A stretch of DNA of 64,000 nucleotides from the NCBI GenBank assembly GCA_022605955.1, contig JAKCOZ010000041.1, positions 466,001 to 530,000 of the forward strand, given 5' to 3'. The notes under the pieces were generated by a model. It was given only the letters and a program-made list of their open reading frames with translations, had not been told where the DNA came from and ran no database searches. The position numbers were made by a program, and so were the translations under genes. How positions within the stretch are numbered: position 1 is the first letter of the stretch; the number at the start of each line of letters is the position of its first letter. This DNA is from Rallus limicola. Its lineage: Eukaryota > Chordata > Aves > Gruiformes > Rallidae. Positions 18,170 to 30,463 of this stretch are shown here, piece by piece.

Positions 18170-21100
18170 CTTCTCGTGGGAAACCAGTGGTGAGGGAACC
18201 TGTTCCAGTTCCCTATTCCTAATGCCACACTAGCACTCCTGGGTCTCACCACCCTCATTCCTTGGCCCCTGGTTTCCTGGGACACTGACTTTCCAGGATG
18301 CTGATTTCCTGCGTGCCCACTTTGCCGGCACATCTAGTTTCCCAGGCTCCTGTTTCCCAGCACCCCAGTTCATGTGCCCCTTGTTTCCCACGCCAACAAG
18401 TTCCCACGTTACTGGTTTCCCACACCCCTAGTTCCCCAGCACCTTGGTTTCTCATGCCATCTGTTTTCCAGGACCCAGGGTTCACATGCACCTTGTTTCC
18501 CAGGTCACTGAATTTACAGGAGCCCTGTTGCCTGGCACCCTGGTTTCCACAAGCACTTGTTTTCTTGGACCTTGATTTCCTGGGCCACTGGTTTCCCAGG
18601 GCACTGATTTTCCAGGATGCCAGTTTCCTGCCTCCCAGTTGCTTGGCACACATGTTTTCTGGCACCCTTCTTTTGCTCGCCCCCAGTTGCCTGGCACACC
18701 AGGGTCTTGGCACCCTGGTTCCTGTGCCCCCAGTTTCCTAGCACATCAGTTTCCTGGCATTCCCATTTCCTGCACCCCTAGTTTCACAGCAAACCAGTGT
18801 ATACCAACCCCCCCCCCACCCCCCCCCAGTTTACTGGCACACTGGTTTCCCGGCAACACAGTTCCAGCACCCCTAGTTTTTCATGCCCCCAGGTTCCCTC
18901 ACCACTGGTTTCCCATGTCCCTAATTTCACAGCATCCTGGTTTCTCATCCCCTCTGTCCCCCAGGAACCAGGTTTCCCACTCCCCTTATTTTCCCGGTCA
19001 CTGAATTTACACGACCCCTGTTTCCCGGCACCCCGGTTTCCATGAGCTCTTGGTTTCTTGGGCCCTGATTTCCTGGGCCGCTGTTTTCCCCGGACACTGA
19101 TTTTCTATCACGCCAGTTTCCCACACCCCCAGTTGCCCAGCACCCTGGTTCCCCACACTCCTTGTTGCATGCCTCCCCAGTTTCCCATGTCACTGGTTTC
19201 CTGCATGCCCAGGTTGACAGAACCATGGTTCTGTCTCCTCACCCCTGTTTCCTGCACCCCCAGTTTCCTAGCACCCTGGTTTCCTGGAAATCTGTTATAC
19301 TGAGCACTTAGTTTCCCATGCCCCTGTTTCCAGTGCCACTGTTTTCCTAACTCCACTAGTTTCCCAGCACCCTGGCTTCTCATGCCCCTGTTTCCCAGTA
19401 CCCACGTTTCCCACACCCCTGGTTTCCTGGGTTGCTGAATTTACAGGATCCAGTTTTCCTAGCATCCTGGTTTCCACAACCCCTGTTTTTTTGGCCCTGG
19501 TTTCCTTGGTCGCTGGTTTTCCAGTGCAGTGATTTTCCAGGATGCCAATTTCCTGGGCCACCAGTTGCCCAGCACCCTGGTTTCCCAGCACCCTGGTTTC
19601 CTGCACGCTCAGTTGCCAGAAACCCGTTTTCCTAGCACACTGGTGTCTCCAAGCCACGGCTTCGGTGATTTTCCAGGATGCCAGTTTCACGAGCCAACAG
19701 TTTCCCAGCACAGCAGTTTCCTGGCACCCCATTTCCTGCACCCCCAGTTGCTTAGCACACTGTGTTCCTGCCAGCCCTGATTCCTGCACCCCCAGTTTCC
19801 TGGCAACACAGTTTACAACATCTCAGTTTCCCACACCCCTGGGTTACCACAGCACTGGTTTCCCGGCACACCTTGTTTCCCAGCACCCTGTTTTCCCATG
19901 CCCCTGGTTTCCTGGGTCACTGAATTTACAGGACCCCATTTTCCCAGCACCCCTGTTTCCACAAGTCCCTGGTTTTCTGGCCCTGTTTTCCCCTGGGGAT
20001 GGTTTACCAAGACACTGATTTTCCAGGACTCCCTTTTCCCACGCCCCCAGTGTTCCGGCACCCCGGTTCCCTGTGCTCCTCGTTTCCCACACCCCCAGTT
20101 GCGTAGCACACCAGGTCTCGCCACCCCAGTTCCTGGGCTCCCAGTTTCCCATGACACTGATTTTCCAGGACATTTTTTGCCTGCACACCCAGTTTGCTGG
20201 CACTTCTAGTTTCTGTGCTCCTGGTATCTTGCAGCCCCCAATTCCCATTCCACTGGTTCCCCAAGCCCCCAGTTTCCCACACCCACATTTGCCTAGCACA
20301 CTGGGGTACCACCACCCCTTTTCCTGCACCCCTATTTTCCCAGCACACCACTTTCCTAGCACCCTGGTTTCTCATGTCCCCAGATTCCTAGGACTCAGGT
20401 TTCCCACACCCCTTGTTTCCCAGGTCACTGAATACACACGACCCCGGTTTCCCAGCACCCCAGTTTCCACAAGCTCCTGGTTTCTTGAGGCCTGCTTTCT
20501 AGGGCCGCTGTTTTCCCAGGACACTGATTTTTCAGCTTCCCATACCCCCAGTTGCCCAGCACCCTGGTTTCCCACACTCCTGGTTGCATGCGCCCCCAGT
20601 TTCCCATGTCACTGTTTTCACGCTTGCCCAGTTTGCTGGAACCATGGCTGCCTGGAAAAACAGTGTCTCCCCAGCCCCGTTTCCTGCACCCCCAGTTTCC
20701 TTGCACCCTGGTTTCTCATGCCCGCAGTTTCCCAGGACACAGGCTTCCCACAGCCCTGGTTTCCCGGGTCACTGAATTTACAGGACCCTGGTTTCCTGGC
20801 ACCCTGGTTTCCATGAGCTCCTGGTTTCTTGGGCCCTGCTTTCCCAGGGGGCTGGTTTGACCAGGCACTGATTTTATAAGTTGCTGGTTTCCCAGGCTCC
20901 AGTTGCCCACCACACCGGTTTACTGGCACCCCTGTTTTCTGCTCACCTATTTTGCGGGCACCCCAGTTTCCCGACACCCCAGTTTATGAGCAACCCAGTA
21001 TCCAGGCACCCCGTTTTCCCACGGCCCCTGTTGCCAACCACACTGGAGTCTTGCTATCCTGCTTCCTGCACATCCAGTTTCCTAGCAAACCAGCTTTTTG

Positions 21101-23676
21101 GGCAACCCAGTTTCCCACGCCCTTTGTTTCCCACTCCCCCAGGTTCCAGCACCACTGTTTTCCTGCGCCCCTACTTTCCCAGCACCCTGGTTTCTCATGC
21201 CCCCAGTTTCTCAGGGCTGAGGTTTTCCATGGCCCTACTTTCCTGGGTCACGGAATTTACAGGTCACCGTTTTCCCAGCACCAAGGTTTCCATGCGCCGC
21301 TGCTTTCCTGGGCCCTGGTGTTCTGGGCTGCTGTTTTCCCGGGACACTGATTTTCCAGGACACTGGTTTCCCATGCCCCCAGTATCCTGGAACCCTCGTT
21401 TCCCAGCACCCTGGTTTCTTGTGTGCCCAGTTTGCCAACACCCTGGTTTCCTGACACACCCTGGTTTACCAGCACCCCTGTTTCCACAAGTCCCTGGTTT
21501 CTCTGGCCCTGGTTTCCCTGGCAGCTGGTTTCCTGAGGCACTGATTCTCCAGGACACTGGTTTCCCACACTCCCAGTTGCCTAGCACACCTGGGGCTCAA
21601 CACCCCAGTTCCTGGGCTCCCAGTTTCCCGGGGGACAGACCTTCCAGTATGCTTTTTTCCTGTGCACCCAATTTGCTGGCACTTCTACTTTCCCATGCTC
21701 CTGGTTTCTTTTGCCCACCGATTCCTGTGCCACTGGTTGCCCACGCCCCCAGTTCCCACACCCCTTTTCTCCATTCACGCCGGTTTCCCGCATCCTGGTT
21801 TGCATGAGCCCCTGGTGGTTTGGGCCCTGGTTTCCCAGGGATGCTGTTTTCCTGGGCACTGATTTTTGAAGATGCTGGTTCTCATACCCCCAGTTGCCTG
21901 GCAGCACAATTTCCCTGCACTCCTGTTTTCTGCGCTTTCAATTTGCCAGGTACCTCGGTTTCCTGGCAAACTGGGGTCTCCCCACCCATTTCCCATGTCC
22001 CCAGTTGCCTGGCGCACTGGTTCCCCACCACCCCAATTTGCTACTCCCCCAACGTCCCGGCACTCTTGGGTCTCACCACCCCTGTTCCTGCACCCCCAGT
22101 TTCCCAGAAACCCGGTTTCCTGTGCCCCTAGTTTCCCACTACCTCTGGTTCCAAGACCACTGTTTTCCCGGCACACCAGTTTCCTAGCACCCTGGTTTCC
22201 CAGTCCACTGGTTCCCCAGGTTACTGAATTTACAAAACCCCTGTTTCCTAGCCCCCCAGTTTCCATGAGCACTTGTTTTCTTGGGCCCTAATTTCCTGGG
22301 CTGCTCATTTCCTGGGGCACTGATTTTCCAGAACGCCAGTTTCCCATGCCCTCAGTTGCCTAGCACACCAGTTGCCCGGCACACCAGTTTTCCCTGCCCC
22401 CACTTGCCTAGCACACCGGGGTCTTGCCACTCTGGTTCCTGTGCCCCCAGCTGCCTTGTACCCTGGTTTCCTGGCAACCCAGTTTCCCAGCACTCCTAGT
22501 TTCCCAGCACCCTGGTTTCTCATTGCCACAGTTTCCCTGTGCTCAGGTTTTCTGCGTGCCCATTTTGTGGGCACCCTGCTATCCCAGCATACCAGTTTCT
22601 CGGCACTCCGGTTTCCTGCGCCCCAGTTTCCTAGCACCCTGGTTTCCGAGAAAACTGTTTCCCATATACTTAGTTTCCCATGCCCCCAGGTTCCCATGCA
22701 GCTGGTTTCCTGCGCCCCTAGTTACACATCACCCTGGTTTCTCATGCCCCCAGTTTCCCAGCACCCACGTTTCCCATGCCCCTGGTTTCCCAGGTCACTG
22801 AATTTACAGGACCCCACTTTCCCAGTACCCCTGTTTCCACAAGTCCCTGGTTTCTTGGGCCCTGGTTTCCCGGGCCACTGGTTTCCCAGGGCACTGATTT
22901 TCCAGGATGCTAGTTTCCCGTGTCCCAGGTTGCCCAACACCCCAATGTCCCAGGAGCCTGGTTTCTGTGCGCCCAGTTTCCTTGCACACCGGGGTCTCGC
23001 CATCCCAGTTTCCTGGGCCCCCATTTACCATACAAACCAGTTTCCGGCACCCAAGTTTCCTGCACCCCCAGTTGCCTAGCACACTGGCATTTCCCCATCC
23101 CAGTTCCCTGTGCCCCCACTTTCCTAGCACACCCGTTTCCTGGCAGAACAATTACTCACGCCTGTAGTTTCTCATGCCCCCTTGTTCCCGCGCCAATGGT
23201 TTCCTGGGCCCCTTGTTTTCCAGGACCACAGTTTCCCAGCACACCGGTATCTCCCCACCCCTGCAGTATTGCACGCCCCTAGTTTCCCAGCACACTGGTT
23301 TCCCAGAACCATGGCTCCTGCACCCCTAGTTTCTCAGGCCCATAGGTTCCCGCACCACTGGTTTCCTGTGCCTCTAGTTCTCCAGCACCCTTGTTTCTCA
23401 TGCTCCCAGTTTCCCAAGACCCAGGTTATCCACGCCCCTGGTTTCCCAGGTCACTGAATCTACAGAACCCCATTTTCCCGGCACCCTGGTTTCCACGAGC
23501 TCCTGGGTTTTTAGCCCCTGTTTTCCCAGGCCGCTGGTTTCCTAGGACACTGATTTTCCAGGACACCGGTTTCCTGAGCCCACAATTGCCCAGTACCCTG
23601 GTTTCCCAGCATTCCGCACATTTTGCAGGCCCCCCGGGTTCCCGGCACACCTGGGTCTCCCCACCCTGGTTTCCTG
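18170..23676 (+). repeat. Second pyrimidine-rich minisatellite array, 5.5 kb
   Basis: Same 21-bp family as 1-2278, same strand. It is a mosaic: 18210-18780 is the inverted match of 9480-10050, 18790-20975 is the collinear match of about 90-2278, and 21255-21640 is the inverted match of 7545-7930. It runs unbroken across the point (20975) where array 1 is cut by ERV-A, so it preserves the pre-insertion order. The spacer motif (CACTGAATTTACAGG-like) recurs near 18504, 18997, 19432, 19916, 20424, 20768, 21246, 22212, 22795 and 23451. A poly-C run lies at 18810-18827. No genes. Confidence 0.9.
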
Positions 23677-24022
23677 TGACGTATGGACATGGACTCTATA
23701 ACTGGAAGGTTATCAAGTAGGGATGTTTATTGCGCACAGAGGCACGGGGGATCGCTCCTCCACAAGCGTGCATCCCGAGGCAGCAAACCGTCCCGTGTTC
23801 ATACAATGACACAAGGAATGTTTTATTGTCCCCTGGACATCTCCATCCCCTAAACCCGCCTACTCTCGCCTCACATGCTAATTAACTCATCAGTCTTTCC
23901 TACTTGCGCAGATCCTTCCAGAAAACTGTGGGCAAAGGTCTTCTGACCGTGGGCAGTGGTCCTGGGAGTGATAGACTAACTTTGGTGGGCATCTGGCCTC
24001 CAGCCAGGCCTAAACGACCACA
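23677..24022 (-). repeat. Solo-type ERV LTR, minus strand
   Basis: The 346-bp segment starts TGACGTATGG and ends GACCACA on the plus strand, so the LTR reads TGTGGTCG...ACGTCA on minus, with AATAAA near its 3' end. Its closest relative is the LTR ending at 26180 on the plus strand. The first ~50 bp of the LTR also occur at 42948-43001. No target duplication is visible; one flank is minisatellite and the other is not. Confidence 0.7.
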
Positions 24023-25589
24023 TATACTAATCGCAGGGAACCAGGACCTCATTGCTTCCTTGCAGCCCCTCAGGATGCTGGGAGCTGTGGTACCACACTC
24101 TGCATCACACAGCCCATGTGACACTGGCCCATGAAGAGCCCTGGGGCAGTGCAGAGGGCAGAGTCCCACTTCTGTGGGGCTGGCTCTTCTGCTTGATAAA
24201 ATACATTGAGTTTTTACTCAGCATCAGGTCCACCTACAGAGTGCATCAGTCTACCTTTAATCACAGCCTCCAATTTTCTGCTCTAACCCATCCATGAGCA
24301 GGCTTTGTCAGTAATGGGCCTCAGTGGGGCCAGTTAACACTCTAATTAATACCTGAGCTGCTTCTTCTGACCTTAACTCTTGGAGAGACCGCTTCAAGCT
24401 CCTCACAGTATCTGCAGTTCATGCAATCAGCACCAAATACACCATGGGGCTCATTAAAATTGAAGAAGCCCTAACAAGCAATGTGTCTTCACATCATTTT
24501 CTTCATGGATTCAAGGCTTGTACAGCTAATTGGAGAAGTTTCAGCACTCAGAGTGGAAGATTTCAATGAGCACTTAATTAAAAATAAAAAAAGGAAGTTT
24601 TAATATCTTCAGGCTCTTTAGTTTTTCAGTTTACAGAAGTGACAGGAGCTTTCTCCAATTGATATTGAACCAGAGGATCTCCTGATAACCAGAATAAAGT
24701 GATAATTCCTGGAGGTTTAGTAGAAGCTGCTAAGGGCTGTGGGTGATGAAACTGATTCAGAAAATTGACACATGCCTCCCTAAATGCTGATTAGAGCAGG
24801 AAATCAGAGGGAGCAATTCAGGATGACAGAGTGAGAAGATACAGACGTCCTGTACCATGGAGCCCTTGGATGTGTCCTGTCACACCAAAGGGCCCAGTGG
24901 TAGTCCAATGCCAGTGAAGTGGGGAGGCTTTTGGTCATCAGCAGCTGAGGTTACTCTCTGGTCACCATGAGGGTGGAAGCTCGCAGAGTGCCTACACGCC
25001 CTGTCTCTTCCAACCTGGCACTGCCCAGATCACCCTCCACCTCTTCCTGTATCCTAATCCTGTCACCTAACCTGGAGCTCTCATCTCACACCCTACTCTA
25101 ATGCCATAGTTGAAACCCTCACCAGATGCCTGAGGCTTAACCACTCCCAAATGCTGAAGCTACCCTCCCCACACCTTCAACCCTTCTCCATAATGTAACT
25201 CATGATTCCTAAAGAGCTACAATGAGCACAGGGATTGTGAAGGAAAGGCCAGGGAGATGAGGTTTGGGGCAAGAGGAAGATGAAGACCAAGGTGGCACTA
25301 CTTGAGAGTTGCTGGTGATGATACTTGTGCTGGAGGAAGCTGCTTGGTGAGAAGCAACATTGTGAGGTGCTTCAGCTGCCTGAGAGCTTCAACCAAGAGT
25401 GAAGGGACCATGGGGAAGGACAAGGGAGAAGCATGTGGAAGGGACAACACTTGATCCCTGCTCTTTACAAGCTAGCCTTGGCCCTTACTTCTAGCCCTAA
25501 TAGTGATATATGGGGCCATATAGAAATAGAGAGGATAAGCTAAACGCAACCGTATATCTATACTTAAAGGAATACTCATAGAATTTAAG
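24023..25589. other. Intergenic DNA without recognised genes
   Basis: 24290-24480 is a diverged copy of the dispersed block seen at 13290-13540. The rest, including an A-rich stretch near 24570-24600, shows no long conserved frame, no RNA gene and no repeat I can name. Confidence 0.5.
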
Positions 25590-26180
25590 TCAGGTAATTG
25601 CATATTTTAAAGAAACAGCTAAGGGGGAGGAGTCCTGTTTCTCATTACAGAGACTTGATTGTAGGGAGGAATAAAAGACCTTGTATAATCTCAAGGGAGT
25701 GACTGTAGGGAACAGGAACTCAAGAACAGGATGATACCCATCACGAACATGTCCATAAAAGTCCTTGCTAGGGAAGACCAGATGGCTAACAAGGACATAA
25801 GTTAACCCAAGCTGACAAGAAGACGGGCAAGCTTGCAAGATCATCGTATTCCACGCAAAGGAGAAAAGTCCATCATGAGGAAGAGCCTTCATCCCAAGGA
25901 CAACCGCCCATGTTCCGGAGACCCCTGCCCACAATTTTTGGAAGGATCTGTGCAAGCGCCAAGGATGATAAGCTAATTAGCATGTGAAGAGAGAGTAGGT
26001 GGCTTCAGGTAATTATTTTGTATAGGTGTTAATTCAATATTCATTGTTTTATTGTATAAATGTGTGGAAGGTCCACTGCCTCAGGACGCAGCTCTGTGGT
26101 GGAGCGATCCCCCGTGCATCTGCGTACTAAACATACCTACTGTATAACTTTCCAGGTATAGAGTCGATGGCCGTACGTCA
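25590..26180 (+). repeat. Solo-type ERV LTR, plus strand
   Basis: The 3' half matches the minus-strand LTR at 23677-24022 in reverse (GCTAATTAGCATGTGA, GAGCGATCCCCCGTGC) and ends CGTACGTCA at 26180. The 5' boundary is not clear; 25590 is an estimate. Confidence 0.6.
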
Positions 26181-26184
26181 CTCC

Positions 26185-26455
26185 TCCCAACCCTTCCTGT
26201 CTATGGGTGTAACATCTGCCAGGCTCCAGCTGAGTGGAACGTCCCCAGTCTGCCAGGATTGCTGGTAGATCATGGGCAGGGTTTGGCAAGCACATCTGAC
26301 AGCTCTCTCAGCACCCTGGGGTGGATCCCATCTGGCCCCATTGACTTGTGGGTATCTGAATGGCCAAGTAGATCATTAATCATTTCATCCTGAACCATGG
26401 GAACTTTATTATTCTTCCATTCCCTGCCAGCCAGTTCAGTAACGTTCTGTAAAAC
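26185..26455 (-). repeat. CR1 LINE fragment, minus strand
   Basis: The reverse complement encodes a worn RT segment with [14 protein letters not shown], the same motif as in the full CR1 at 39970-40020. Both ends are truncated. Confidence 0.8.
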
Positions 26456-26489
26456 GGTTTATAGAAGTGACAGCAGCATCCTGTGATGG

Positions 26490-27505
26490 GTATCGGTCTC
26501 CTGAGGAGATCTGGACAGGCAGGAAAAGCAGTCTCTGGAGACCCAAGCCTGCCTGCAGAACCTTGCTCTTGCCCAAGGCCAGCAGCTCCCTCCCTGTCCT
26601 CCTGGGGCTCCCAACACTTTTCCTCCCATCACCTGTGCTCACAGGCAGGAACAGGTTTCTCTGACAACAAACAGCAGTTACACATGAGACAGTTTAATAC
26701 CCATGACATCTCTCTCCTCAGCTGCCTGCTACGGCCAAGCAGTGTGTGAAAGGGGGTCAGCTTCCAGAGGAGATTCTCTCCCAGAGCAGTTTGGATCAGA
26801 TACACAGAAAGGTCACTTATCAACACTCTGATAATCTGACAGAACAGTTCATGAGACTGCTGACTGATGGGAGGTTTCCCAACTCTCTGAGGATCAAATC
26901 AGAAACCAGAGAACTGAACAACAGCTGAATGTCCAAAGAGCAAGCAGAGGTGGAAACCAGTGATCAGCCTACGCACAACCAGTCTGCTGAGAAGATGACC
27001 TCAATCATGGTCGTATCCTCAGGGGAGGTGAAAACACCTGAATGATGGGGGGATGAAAATCAGACATGGGGTAATGCAGGTGAAGAGGAAAGGGAGTATT
27101 TCTTCTGCTGCCATCATTGCAGTCCATAGAAATTCTCATTCTGTCATGGTGGGGAAGCATTGCCATTGCAGACAAGGAGTGGAGTGATTCAGCTGATGAA
27201 AATGGGCTTCTAAATTTTTTATAAATGTAAGAAAAGAAATGAAAAGACGGAAAAATTCTGCCAATTTGCAGGCAAACCTGACAGAAAGAGAGCACAGCCA
27301 GTCATTATGCAGTGTCTGGGTCACAGAAGACCAGGAGGTCCTGCATGGGGAAGCAGAAGAACTTGCCCGAAGTTATTACAGAACAGACAAATTAGGAAGA
27401 AAAATCCAAAATACAGCAACTAAAAGAAGTACTAAACACAGACTGGTCCTAGCAAGGGTTACATGGTCAGCAATATGCAGAAGAAGATGGACAGTTTGTT
27501 GCTGC
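26490..27505 (-). repeat. Receptor 3'-flank module of OR2
   Basis: Matches 13555-14515 and 51540-52540, including GGAGATCTGGACAGGCAGGA and the GCTACGGCCAAGCAG stretch. No gene of its own is supported. Confidence 0.75.
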
Positions 27506-28432
27506 TTAGACACATCTACTCATCAGTATCCATACGGCATCCTTGATCTCCTGGTTCCTCATGCTGTAGATGAGGGGGTTCACTGCTGGTAGAAACACGC
27601 AGTAAAGAACTGACACGACCAGGTCCAGACTTAGGGAGGGGATGGAAGGGGGCTTTAGATAGGCAAACCCAGCAGTGCTGAGGAACAGGGAGACCACAGC
27701 CAGGTGAGGGAGGCAGGTGGAAAAGGCTTTGTGCCGTCCCTGCTGCGAGGGGATCCTCAGCGCAGCCCTGAAGATCTGCACATAGGACACCACAAGGAAC
27801 ACAAAACACACAAAACATAAACAGACACTGACAACAATGAGTCCGTTTTCCCTGAGGTAGGAATCTGAGCAGGAGAGCTTGAGGATCTGTGGGATTTCAC
27901 AGAAGAACTGGTCAACAGCATTTCCATGGCAGAGGGGCAGGGAAAATGTACTGGCTGTGTGCAGCACAGCACAGAGAAACCCACTGGCCCAGGCAGCTGC
28001 TGCCATGTGGACACAAGCTCTGCTGCCCAGGAGGGTCCCGTAGTGCAGGGGGTGGCAGATGGCAACGTAGCGATCATAGGCCATGACAGTCAGAAGAAAG
28101 AACTCTGTTGCTATCAAAAATACAAAGAAAAAGAGTTGAGCCCCACATCCTGTGTAGGAAATGGCCCTGGTGTCCCACAGGGAATTGGCCATGGATTTGG
28201 GAACAGTGGTGGAGATGCAGCCAAGGTCAGTGACAGAGAGGTTGAGGAGGAAGAAGTACATGGGGGTGTGGAGGCGCTGGTCACAGGCTGTGGTGAGGAT
28301 GATGAGGCCGTTGCCCAGCAGAGCAGCCAGGTAGATGCCCAGGAAGAGGCAGAAGTGCAGGAGCTGCAGCTGCCGTGTGTCTGCAAAGGCCAGGAGGAGG
28401 AACTGGCTGATGGAGCTGCTGCTGTTGGACAT
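27506..28432 (-). CDS. Olfactory receptor OR2, OR14-like (gamma-c) family
   Basis: Intact, intronless, 308 residues. It starts MSNSSSSISQF with an N-glycosylation site at residue 3. It keeps every receptor landmark: LHTPMYFFLLNLS, MAYDRYVAIC (the canonical form, where OR1 and OR3 have MSYDRY), KAFSTCLPHL and NPLIYSMRN. It ends VWILMSRCV. Compared with OR1 and OR3, the TM4 loop reads CAVLHTAS instead of NAL-QTTN, and the C terminus differs. It is predicted to be a plasma-membrane odorant receptor of olfactory cilia. The acceptor 23 nt before the ATG (28457-28456, minus) matches the other two. There are no breaks, so it is likely functional; ligand unknown. Confidence 0.96.
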   Translation of the reverse strand: MSNSSSSISQFLLLAFADTRQLQLLHFCLFLGIYLAALLGNGLIILTTACDQRLHTPMYFFLLNLSVTDLGCISTTVPKSMANSLWDTRAISYTGCGAQLFFFVFLIATEFFLLTVMAYDRYVAICHPLHYGTLLGSRACVHMAAAAWASGFLCAVLHTASTFSLPLCHGNAVDQFFCEIPQILKLSCSDSYLRENGLIVVSVCLCFVCFVFLVVSYVQIFRAALRIPSQQGRHKAFSTCLPHLAVVSLFLSTAGFAYLKPPSIPSLSLDLVVSVLYCVFLPAVNPLIYSMRNQEIKDAVWILMSRCV

Positions 28433-28454
28433 CTGCTGCTGTCAAGTGTGGAGA

Positions 28455-28472
28455 CCTGTCCAAGGAGGAAAA
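28455..28472 (-). promoter_or_regulatory. Splice acceptor upstream of OR2 coding exon
   Basis: Minus strand CCTTTTCCTCCTTGGACAG|GTC, with AG at 28457-28456. Same position relative to the ATG as in OR1 and OR3. Confidence 0.65.
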
Positions 28473-29233
28473 GGCAGTGAGTTTATTTCATTGAAGAAAA
28501 CCTCATTCAAATTCACACTGACTCTCTATATTCAGGAAGACTTTTGTCAGGTCCCTTTTGGGAGGTCTGCTTTGTGCTGGTTTGAGTGTTCCACTGCTGG
28601 GAGCAGGGGCAGCTGTGGCTCTCCAGAGCTCAGTCCTGCCTGGCAGCAGTCAGTCAGTAGAAGGATGGTGTGATCTCATACTAAATTCCTGGTGGAGGGG
28701 AAGGAGCTTTTCAGCACTGTCACTCCAATTCCACTGGAAGACAGAGCAGAGCTTTGGAACTACAGATGGGGGTTCTGAAGTCTGAGTCAGCTCAATGCCA
28801 GCCCCACCAATGCTCATGTCCAGAGACCCATGTAATGGTGGGACAAAGGCAGAAAGGACAGCAGGGGACACAGTAAGAAATGCTCCAGCCAAGGCTGGAA
28901 GAAGAGAGAGAGGCAGACAGGCACTCAGGGGTTTCTCCTCACATTTGGATGGGCTGCTAAGGAGAAGACTCAGCCTGAAACCCTGGAACTCTGGATGCAG
29001 AGTCTCTGCTGGGTGGAATAAACCAGGGACAGGGACAGGGAGGGGAGCCTTTCTCCCTGTGACAGGAAGGGATTTAGGGGAGCATTTGGGTATTTCTTGG
29101 GGTTTCACAAGAACAAAATCAGGAAAAAGAAATCTGCAAAGCTCTGCTCTGCAGTTCAGGTAAATGGGGACTACAATCATATCTATCAAAGAAGAGAGAG
29201 ATTCTGCTGCAAGGATGAACTGACACCTGGAGA
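28473..29233. other. Receptor 5' flank of OR2
   Basis: No gene. 28590-28690 matches the flank of OR1 at 15550-15640 in single copy, and 28780-28900 matches 16590-16720. The interval between receptor and pseudogene is about 0.8 kb here against 2.5 kb at OR1. Confidence 0.6.
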
Positions 29234-29385
29234 GCTCCCTCCTTTGCAGACACACAGGAGCTGCAGCTCGTTTCTCACTGCTGTGCTGCACACAACCAAT
29301 AACTTTTCCCTACCCTTCTGCAAGGGAGATGCTGTTGACCAGTTCTGCTATGAAACCCCATAGATCCTCAGCCTCACATGCCCAG
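29234..29385 (+). pseudogene. Second deleted olfactory receptor pseudogene, head-to-head with OR2
   Basis: CCTTTGCAGACACACAGGAG, then the jump to CTGTGCTGCACACAACCAAT and on to ACCCCATAGATCCTCAG, repeats the structure of the pseudogene at 17959. The N-terminal start has also been lost: the sequence joins the upstream GGAGAGCTCCC directly to CCTTTGCAG, removing what corresponds to 17770-17998. It is a paralogue of the first pseudogene and more worn. Confidence 0.8.
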
Positions 29386-29399
29386 AGACCAACCCAAGG

Positions 29400-29549
29400 G
29401 AGATTGTCTTCTTGTATGGTTTTGGGGTGATTGGTGGGATACCTGTGGAGGTTTTGGGGTGATTGGTGGGAGACTTGTGGAGGTTTTAGGCCAGGAACAT
29501 CTTCTGAGCCCCAAAGTGACTTGTGCTTCTAGTACCATCCCTGAGGTGG
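29400..29549. repeat. Short tandem duplication and satellite remnant
   Basis: GGTTTTGGGGTGATTGGTGG repeats at 29418 and 29450 with a 32-bp period. The sequence then reads like the ~188-bp repeat (TTAGGCCAGGAACATCTTCT) up to the ERV-B insertion point. The matching continuation is on the far side at 42712. Confidence 0.55.
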
Positions 29550-30076
29550 TGTGAGAAACTATAGACTAGATTATTGTTTATTAGGATTTATGTTAAACTT
29601 AAGGTAAAGGCAGCAAAAGATATAAATCGCTGATGCAGACAGCTACCAGACACCGCTTGTGCAAGGTAAGATAACCGCAATCGCTTACACAAACTAAACC
29701 AGATACTGTTTGTGCAAGGTAACCGCCAGATGTCTTGAACTGACAGAAATAGGACGAACAACCCCATATAAGGACATATGAGTGAGAGGTCAATTATGGA
29801 ACAGAGGAGGAAGACTTCTTACTTTGGCCTCAACGACCACCGGGAGGCAGAAAACGACCCCCTAGCAACAACTTAAGCATGCGCAAGAGTACCTCCACTA
29901 CTTCATGAACACGGAAGTAAAGGTGTATAAAAAAGAACTGTTTGAACTGCTCAGCACGGCAGTTGGCGGAGCATAGACCCCCCTGCCGTCCAGCGCTGTC
30001 TTTGCTCATATTCTACTTGATATAATTAATAAAATTTTAATTGGCTTATGATCCATTGTGGTCTCAATTTATAACA
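29550..30076 (+). repeat. ERV-B 5' LTR
   Basis: Carries TATAAAAAA at 29936-29944 and AATAAA at 30028-30033. It aligns with 42151-42711 except that the 3' copy has an extra 34 bp. It shares with ERV-A the ends and the primer site but not U3 sequence. Confidence 0.92.
29936..29944 (+). promoter_or_regulatory. TATA box of ERV-B 5' LTR
   Basis: TATAAAAAA about 90 bp upstream of the AATAAA signal; the same in the 3' LTR at 42560-42568. Confidence 0.7.
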
Positions 30077-30081
30077 ATTCC

Positions 30082-30099
30082 TGGTGCCGTGACTCGGAT
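30082..30099 (+). other. Primer binding site, tRNA-His type (ERV-B)
   Basis: TGGTGCCGTGACTCGGAT, identical to the ERV-A site and 5 bp after the LTR. Confidence 0.9.
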
Positions 30100-30266
30100 A
30101 AGGAAAGGTGGGCTTCTGTCCTCCGGGGAGGCGCCCCGTGGCAATCCGCGGCCCCGCGACCGACAGCCTACCTCAACCTTACCGACGAACCTAAATTCTA
30201 GAATAGTGAGCAAAGGAGGAATCCCATAAAGATTCTGTGCACGGGAGTCCGGACGAAGACGCAGGA

Positions 30267-30275
30267 CACGTAAGT
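30267..30275 (+). promoter_or_regulatory. Candidate major splice donor of ERV-B
   Basis: CAC|GTAAGTA with GT at 30270-30271 is close to the consensus and lies in the leader upstream of gag. Confidence 0.55.
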
Positions 30276-30463
30276 ATATTGCGAATTTTCGCAGGTTAGC
30301 CATTCGGGCGGGATTTGGTTTCCTGGAATATAACAAGTGAGAGGTTCGATATACTGAACCAAGTGAGTGTGGACCCTTAAGTACTGCGTTTCCCATGTCC
30401 CGCGAGAGACTGGTCCAGGAACAAGGGGAGCGAATGAGTGTATGTTTGTGGATATTCCAGAAG

